From Agapanthus africanus (lineage: Eukaryota > Streptophyta > Magnoliopsida > Asparagales > Amaryllidaceae): DNA of 64,000 bases. The translations under genes were made by a program, and so were the position numbers. Where the stretch lies: positions 447,121,096-447,185,095 of the forward strand of contig JASDDO010000026.1 of the NCBI GenBank assembly GCA_030015575.1, in the 5' to 3' direction. Shown here in pieces: positions 57,808-64,000 of this stretch. Positions within the stretch are counted from its first letter, which is position 1, and every line of letters begins with the position of its first letter. The notes beneath the pieces are model-generated. The model searched no databases, was not told the DNA's origin, and saw only the letters and a list, made by a program, of their open reading frames with translations.

Positions 57808-59957
57808 TGTAAGTGCACGGCGGCGCCCCGGCCGTCAATCCGACGCCGGAATGCGGAAGCGATGGTTTACATTAACTTTTTGAACCGGCAGCACCGTGCA
57901 CTAAAACCCGGATCGTGCCATTAAACTAGTCTTAGCTATCTAGAGAGGGGTTAGAGAGATATACCGAGCGATCCGTGTCCTTCGGTCTTCTCGTCGTCGT
58001 CCCGATCTCCCGCGGAATGTTCGGTCTCCACCTCCTCGCCGGAAGGGCACCACGTCGCCGGCTTCTTTTACGGGCTCCCACCTCTGGACCGAAGCAACTC
58101 GGGTACGAAGTTGGCGAGTCGACGTGCCCAAGGTTTGCTATAGAATAGTGTAGTGAGCTATGCCTCATTTGGGGTTGAAGTTTCCATGGTTTTTGGTGGA
58201 GGAATGAGATGCATGTTTTTGGATGAACAAAGGGAATTTTGTGCCATCAAAATGAGAACCACACCCACAAAAAAATTGGGACAGCCCCTATATGGAATGG
58301 CCGGCCAAAAACCAAGAGGCAGAGAGAAACTCAAAGGGGGGAGTCCATCACAAGAGAGAGGGGGGTGTTGGAGTGTTATGCAAGAAAGGATGATGAATGA
58401 TGATGAGAAAAAAATAATCACATACAAAACCAACACTCCAAAACCCAATCAATTCCCATCACCATCAAAACAAAGGTCAAACAATCATGAACCATGGAAG
58501 TCAAATGGTGGAGGAATTATCATGATACAACAATATGCAAATAACACCCTCCTCAATGCTTATTTGCACAAATGCAAATAAGCCCTCCTCCACCAAACTT
58601 CAGCCAATGAAAGATACAAAGAAATATGGCTGAAACGGAAAACAAATTGGCAACTCCAAAAACTGATCCCGTAATAAATTACAGGAAAACCCCGCTACTG
58701 TGTATACACACCCGCATTTGTATTCCGATCGAATACAAATGCACTGAGACAAAATCTACACTGTGCACTACTAGGATCCGGCTTAAACCAAAGCCCGCTA
58801 GTATTATCCGTCCGATCATGATCCGTGCAATACCGCACGTATCTGATCGAACCCTGCCATATCTCCATACGGCCTCTACAGCGTTTCGCCCGAAACTTGA
58901 GAAACTGGTCTGTAGGGGACTCTAAAGACTCGTCAACACCTTGGTTGTGGATTTAACCACTAGCACGTCAGAGGTATTAGCCTATACGTAACGGGCTACC
59001 GGGGATTGACCAAAAGGGACGTCTGTGAGCGAACTCATGCTGACACCCTACTGAGCCTGTCAGTGACAATATCCGTACAGTCCGGTCCGTTCGTCTATGA
59101 GCATCGCATGGCGGGCCTAGGGGGTTGGTAAAAGTCAGACCCCCAAAAGCGGTACAAGTCATGTCGGAGTGTAGCCCAGAACACCCTGAGATACTACTGG
59201 AATACCTGCCAGTAAATCTCCTGCCTTGTCCAAGGACTTCGTGTAATGGCTCTCCTAGACACAGCGCGACCTCACCCCCAATACCGGGAGAGACGAACCC
59301 CTGAAGATCCGCTCACTGCCTCCATGTGGCTCGGGACTGTACCCAACTAAAACCTGTTTGCACGTCTCCTTTGAGCGTGGTAGGGTAGTAATCAAAGTAC
59401 AGTGGGAACTCACACGAGACAAATGACGATCCTCAGGTCGATGAACTAACCTGTACACATGTCACCAGGGAACTGCTATCTGACGTCAAGTATAAGACCA
59501 ACTAGCATGTTCCCGGCGAGTCCTGTCCGGTGTACTCATAACCCAATGAGCACCTGTATATATCTTAGGTGAACCAACTGACACCAGTGGCTTGTGAGAC
59601 CGGCCACCGCCCCTCGTCGGGATCTCGACTGTATACACTAGTCTACTCTGGAGTATCGATGCCATGTCTCGAAACTCCCACGACTAGGGACCTTTTAAGG
59701 ATGTGCTTATAGACTACCAGCTCCCACGTATATGATCGCCCTCATACTGCCGACAGTCAAGCAAGAATCCTAGGGGCTCTATCAACGTGCAATAGTGACC
59801 TGTAGGGTCACCTAAAGCAGTACACGATGATAAAGATATACCAGATAGCATACTATCATCTTCAGTAAGACTGTCCTACCGGGATAGGTCCTCCCTCAAT
59901 CATTGCAATCACGTGCCTGTGATCCAATAATTTACTCTGAGGGCACTATCTCCAACA
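57808..59957 (-). repeat. B2 3' LTR (2,150 bp)
   Basis: Plus strand TGTAAGTGCACGG... to ..TATCTCCAACA; reversed it starts TGTTGGAGATAGTGCCC. The part at 58900-59957 is homologous to Cop-A LTRs; 57808-58900 matches the Cop-B-specific half in B1 but is strongly diverged at 58150-58680. The 142-residue plus frame at 58153-58581 shows no known domain and is not kept in B1. Confidence 0.88.
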
Positions 59958-59972
59958 ATCTCCTACTTGCAC
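59958..59972 (-). other. B2 polypurine tract
   Basis: Complement of 'atctcctacttgcac', i.e. GTGCAAGTAGGAGAT before the LTR start. Confidence 0.88.
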
Positions 59973-59979
59973 TCAAGGC

Positions 59980-60640
59980 TAATTATTGCGATGTCGCATA
60001 ATCACAGCCCGTGTGATACCGAACAACCAACTCCTCTACTAGTCAGTCTCACAAATCCCGTTTGCAAAACTATTGCGTTCGAGGAATAGCCTCAGTGAGT
60101 GGATCCGCTTTGACGTTTCTTTCTATGTCTCTCTATATCTCAAGTTCGCGGAGAAACCCATCTCCCGAAATGAGCAATACCTTTCTTAGAATGTGTCTGG
60201 ATGTCTGATGGGACCTAGTACATAAATGAACTCCAAATCCAAACTTCTTAGACTGTATCATCAACTGAACTTAATCAGTATCCTGCGCCATGCCTCCCTC
60301 AGTATTTCCTTGGACCACCTGTCCAAAATACTACCCCTCGTCAGAGGGAAAACTATAACTCTGACAACCTCCCTGTCGTCCAAGTCACCTTGGAAGCCTG
60401 GAATGATAACTGTCTCCCGAATGAGGCTGTCGTTATCATATCCCTAGAACATCCACTTATGTTCTAAAACTGCTTCCGACTGTTTCTCCAGGATTGGATC
60501 AATGTCAACTTATTGCATCTAGTGCAAAAATAATATCTGGCGTGGTACGTGACATCTCATAATTGACTCAATTGCCTAAGCAAGTGATCTACCAATCATG
60601 CACATCCCTCTCCCCTTTAGTCAGTAAGACACCTTTAGAG
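59980..60640 (-). pseudogene. B2 RNase H remnant
   Basis: Mirror of B1 5240-5739 plus 27768-27910: ADPLT-like codons near 60105, and the region around 60225-60440 that aligns with B1 5430-5650. It runs without a break through the place where A1 sits in B1. Confidence 0.7.
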
Positions 60641-61100
60641 AGGGTGACTCCATCACCTGCAGGTACAATACCGTGCCAGGAGTCGTCCATTCTAAATACT
60701 CTTAGAATGCTGTCTAAGTACCCTTAATTGGGAAACCACCCAAATCTAGATCTAAAACCATAGATCTAGTAACCAGTATGTCTGATATAATGTCCAAGTC
60801 CCATGTGGAGAAACCACTGTGTGACGACCAAAGTATAACCAATCGTAGTATAGGAATATCACTTCCTACTCTGTGTATGTCATCCAAATACCAGGAAATC
60901 ACACCCTACTACATTCTTAACAGATCCATCCCCTATTCTGATGAAGTCAAACCTATGACTGTCACATCAGAAACAGATGATCTATCTCCGCTATATCTGC
61001 TTTAGTCTATAAATAGACAAAGCCACTTGTCCACCAATGCTTCCGCTGCTCCCACTGACTACGACAACCCTATGGCAGAGTCATATACACGTACACTTCT
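60640..61100 (-). pseudogene. B2 reverse transcriptase remnant
   Basis: The frame at 60902-60714 reads WYLDDIHRVGSDIPILR: the YVDD box as YLDD with the following G-S-D-IP-L tail. Upstream (60920-61090) comes the degraded IY.LKQ region and 'gctgctcccactgact'. Confidence 0.72.
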
Positions 61101-62420
61101 AAAGCTAGTTCAGAATGACGCTATACACATCCTCCTGCCGGGTCTCATAGCCTGGAACAACATCAATGGCAAGTCTGGGTAAACAAGAACCTCCCTGTCA
61201 CCGTCCTTAAGGCTACCGGAGTACCTCTCGGGTGCCTGAGGTTACCCACCGTATCTGCGGAGTGGCCAATGGAATGTCAAACCAGATTGAATCTTTAGGT
61301 TATTATCAAATCTTCAGTAATCGTTTGTGGTTCTGGAATCACTTCCAGTTCTACCATACTCCCACTACTGTTTTCTGAAAAAATCCATTTTTTTTAAAAC
61401 TGTGGCGAGTTAAGAACAATATCACTATTGATCTTCTAGATGGTAGAAAGTCAACCCTCGTCATAGCCTGGGTCAACCCACAAACAACCATTACAGAAAA
61501 CGTGCCTTGAGTTATCCAGAGTCTGGTTTTAAGCTTAAGCCGGACAACTCCCCGTACCTTAACATTGTTAAGATATGAACTGTTCTATATCCATTAAAGA
61601 AACAGAGGCACTGATTTAATTGAACCAGATTCAAATCATGCAACTGTTTCCAGTGCATGTCAACTAAATGGAAAGAGGCCGATCAGTGTTACTCAACTTA
61701 GGAATGCTTCCAATTATGAGTAACCTGAAAGAGAAGCAAGTTCTCTTAATCATTACTATCAACTGAATACCGTACACAAGTATCTACATCTTCGATCTTC
61801 TTGAATAATCCCGATACTTGCAACACCTGGTTCTCTACTTTAGTCATATACCTATAACTTCTCAAAACTCAGACCCTGTGTTTCAACGAAACACTTATCT
61901 AAGAACTAGAGAAGTCATAAGTAAGCCGAATATAGTACGAGGACCATCCCCTCTGTCCTAATGGACACTGGACAATATACAATACTCTGTACAAGTCCCT
62001 TAAGTCTAAAAACTCACTCCCTGTGTGTTGCAGGTTGAAAACTGTACTTATGGTTAAGAAGAATTATACCGTCGTTCAATGCTCCTTACCTAACCATCCA
62101 CTGATATAGGTAAATGTCATGGACATAATTTCAAAAAGGTACATCTCACTCTATAAAAATAGACGTACGGATATATCAATTTGAAATTGGTGCATAACAA
62201 CGGATATTCAAAACCAAATATTTGCCGTCCGGCAAACAACCCAGGTGATTTCCTCAAATATCACCGATTACAACGAATCCCGATATAATGAGGATGATCA
62301 CCTAATTCCCAATAACTTACTCCCACTCATCATCTGTAAAACCATACAGATGTGAGAATCAAACCCAGTAAATACATACCCTGGAGCAAGTGTCTAATTG
62401 GGAAATCAGTTTGCTTTCAA
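61100..62420 (-). pseudogene. B2 integrase remnant
   Basis: Mirror of B1 3660-4780. A PPERY-like proline-rich tail can be guessed near 61220; 'CPAY'-type codons lie near 61550 and the FSxxxHVxxxxKxxSF stretch near 61860-61920. Many stops. Confidence 0.6.
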
Positions 62421-62529
62421 CAGTACACTGTGAAACTGAAACATTGAAATGTTTCGATGGGGTATCCCGGTATTCCTAGTAATGCCTCTTCCATTATCCA
62501 TATTCATGACTGTAACCGTATAATTCTCT

Positions 62530-63320
62530 GCCACCTCTCCAAATCCCTTCATATGTCTTTAGTCATTACCTTCTGTACACCCCTTTAGGCCAAATTGTTT
62601 TCTTCCTTCCCTACCGTTCGGCACCAGCCTATGGTTTGGAAGAAGACTATCCAATAAGCATAATGGGTGTACTGTCCCAATCCTAGGAAAACTCGCAATG
62701 CGAGAGAAGGTGAAGATAAAAGACAACTGAATAAACCTTATTCCTATTTCTCCTGAACCAGAATCCATCCCCGAACTGGAACAAGTTCCTTTCGAGTTCG
62801 TATATAACCATACGATGGAATATCCAATAAACTGTAGATCTTCGTAGTGATACGGAGTGTCCTGGAGAAATACAAAGGTGATTTAGGATTGGCGAAGAAA
62901 TACTTGGTTTGGTCGTGAATAGCAGTCGCAATTTACTTTGCCCTCCTTCTAATCCCTTTCTTTGTCTTTACGTAATACCTTCTGTACACCGTTGTTAGGC
63001 TAATTGGTTTTCTTCATTCCCTACCGGTCGGCACCTGCCTATGGTTTGGAAGAAGACTATCCAATTTGCATAATAGGTGTACTATCCCCTAATCTAAGGG
63101 GCACTCGCAACCTGAGAGAAGGTAAAAGGAAAAGATAACTGAATAGTCCTATTCGTTTTCTTCAGAACCGGAAACCATCCTCCAATAAATTCTTTCGAGT
63201 TCGTATATAACCATATGATGGTTTTGTCCAATGGAAGTGGACGTTCGTAGTAATACGGGGTGTCCTGGAGAAAGGGGTAAAAGTAGGAGTGGCAATGAGG
63301 TTTGCAACTCTGACAATCCA
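62530..63320 (-). repeat. B2 tandem duplication, period ~412 bp
   Basis: Two direct copies (about 62530-62905 and 62942-63320), the same as in B1 at 2747-3532. Repeated landmarks: 'taccttctgtacacc' (near 62566 and 62977), 'tatggtttggaagaagactatcc', 'gagttcgtatataacca' and 'gtgtcctggagaaa'. Confidence 0.8.
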
Positions 63321-63440
63321 AAAGCCAGTCTTATAAGAAGGTTCGGTCAACTTGGTCTCTGAGTCATAGTCTAAGGTCGGGTCAATGGTCGCTGCCAAAG
63401 AGAGAGAGAATAGAAACACTCAACGTGCACTCTAACCTAG
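63321..63440 (-). pseudogene. B2 start of first reading frame
   Basis: The frame from 63419 reads through the pyrimidine run into AATIDPTLDYDSETKLTEPSYKTGFWIVRVANL and on into the tandem copy. KLTEP is shared with LTEPA in Cop-A, showing homologous starts. No gag knuckle. Confidence 0.65.
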
Positions 63441-64000
63441 ATCAGAATGGTTACCAATTTATCTAATCTGGAAACCTCCCACTGTACCGTCAAATTCTCC
63501 TCCAAACCTAAAAGAAGAATTAGTCGGGATGTCCCGAGGAGTAAACCAACTCATCAGTGGGAATCGGGATCCAACTATCATCGCATGATAACGTGACGGA
63601 ATCCGCTCACGTCATCACACTCCAGAAGGTATGCGCATATCTGGCAAGTTTCAGTTTCTTTAGAAACTCCCGATGTGATTTTTGCCCCATGCTCTTATGA
63701 CCATGACTTTGGCCAAGAAATCATAAGTCACATGTCAAGTTCTACCCGCCATTCTGCAGGTTAATTTGAATCCACCCGTACATACCCTTGACTTTGGCCA
63801 ACAAGGTAGTACGACTGTCCTAAACCAACGCATCTATCTATGCTGCATATGAATACCCAACAGCTACCAAACACTGTGCCTTGACTTTGGCCAACAAACA
63901 CAGCTTGAATACTATTGACTACCCATATGAAACGACGGAGGGCTACGAATGGTTTCTGGAAAAAACTTTTAACGTAATGAACTTGATATCGTTGAAGGAA
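63441..64000 (-). other. B2 leader, 3' part
   Basis: Mirror of B1 about 2040-2630. Contains the triple hairpins and, at the window end, the region of the A/T hairpin. No coding seen. Confidence 0.75.
63694..63904 (-). other. B2 triple hairpin set
   Basis: Element order: 63904-63872 (CTGTG/CACAG), 63813-63777 (CGTACTACC/GGTATGTACG, one bulge) and 63727-63694 (CTTATGAT/GTCATAAG, eight pairs). All three loops read TTGGC-CAAA-GTCA, so the tip CAAA is common to the three and unique to this copy. Confidence 0.65.

Larger units (their letters stand above)
57808..64000 (-). mobile_element. Cop-B copy B2, 5' end outside the window
   Basis: Minus strand: 3' LTR 57808-59957, polypurine tract, RNase H, RT, integrase, the 412-bp tandem duplication, gag/protease start and the 3' half of the leader to the window end. 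Mirrors B1 and independently confirms its joined structure. Dead pol. Confidence 0.92.

Noticed and set aside
58153..58581. 142-residue plus-strand open frame in the B2 LTR as a host gene
   Set aside because: No known domain, lies wholly inside an LTR and is not open in the B1 LTR.
1..63999. Large palindrome formed by Cop-B at both window ends
   Set aside because: Better explained by two independent insertions of opposite orientation; the sequence between is not symmetric.

Overview
The window is intergenic heterochromatin-like DNA from a large plant genome. I find no host gene, no tRNA or rRNA gene and no CRISPR array. Almost every base belongs to decayed LTR retrotransposons stacked inside one another. 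The plant assignment rests on Ty1/copia elements with LTRs of about 2.2 kb, initiator-Met-tRNA primer sites (TGGTATCAGAGCC), a GTGGGAGATTG polypurine tract and Angela-like LTR starts (TGTTAG.., TGTTGG..), plus a Ty3/gypsy element with a 3.9 kb LTR. The species cannot be told. I use three family names: Cop-A (copia, LTR TGTTAGTTATATG...CCCTACA), Cop-B (copia, LTR TGTTGGA.ATAGTGCC...GACTTACA) and Gyp-G (gypsy).

Nesting, read from LTR ends and 5-bp target duplications. An old reverse-strand Cop-B LTR (only 57701-57807 visible) received Cop-A copy A0 (+, 29970-57700, 5' end outside). A0 received Cop-B copy B1 (+, 1-29969, 5' LTR cut by the window start) and Cop-A copy A2 (+, 32442-53159, duplication GTTCA). 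B1 received Cop-A copy A1 (+, 5740-27762, duplication GAAAC). A1's 5' LTR received Gyp-G copy G1 (-, 6613-18257, duplication GTTAC). A2 received Cop-A copy A3 (-, 36972-47354, duplication GTGAC). A second Cop-B copy, B2 (-, 57808 to beyond 64000), closes the window.

No element has an intact polyprotein. Remnants of protease, integrase, reverse transcriptase and RNase H appear in copia order in the Cop-A/Cop-B copies. Gag, RT, RNase H and integrase C-terminus remnants appear in gypsy order in G1. A1, A2 and A3 share the same frameshift and several internal deletions that A0 lacks, so they look like copies of one defective source that moved with borrowed enzymes.

The most unusual content is non-coding. 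Cop-A and Cop-B carry a leader of 2.3-3.1 kb between primer site and first reading frame, where gag would be expected. It holds conserved RNA-like stem-loops whose stems change on both sides between copies while keeping base pairing. The clearest is a set of three hairpins: the outer stems differ, but within one element all three present the same or nearly the same tip, and that tip differs between elements. A second covarying hairpin array lies in the Cop-A LTR. Cop-A and Cop-B LTRs are also mosaics: the first ~1.06 kb is homologous and the rest unrelated. All similarity statements are by eye from the sequence.
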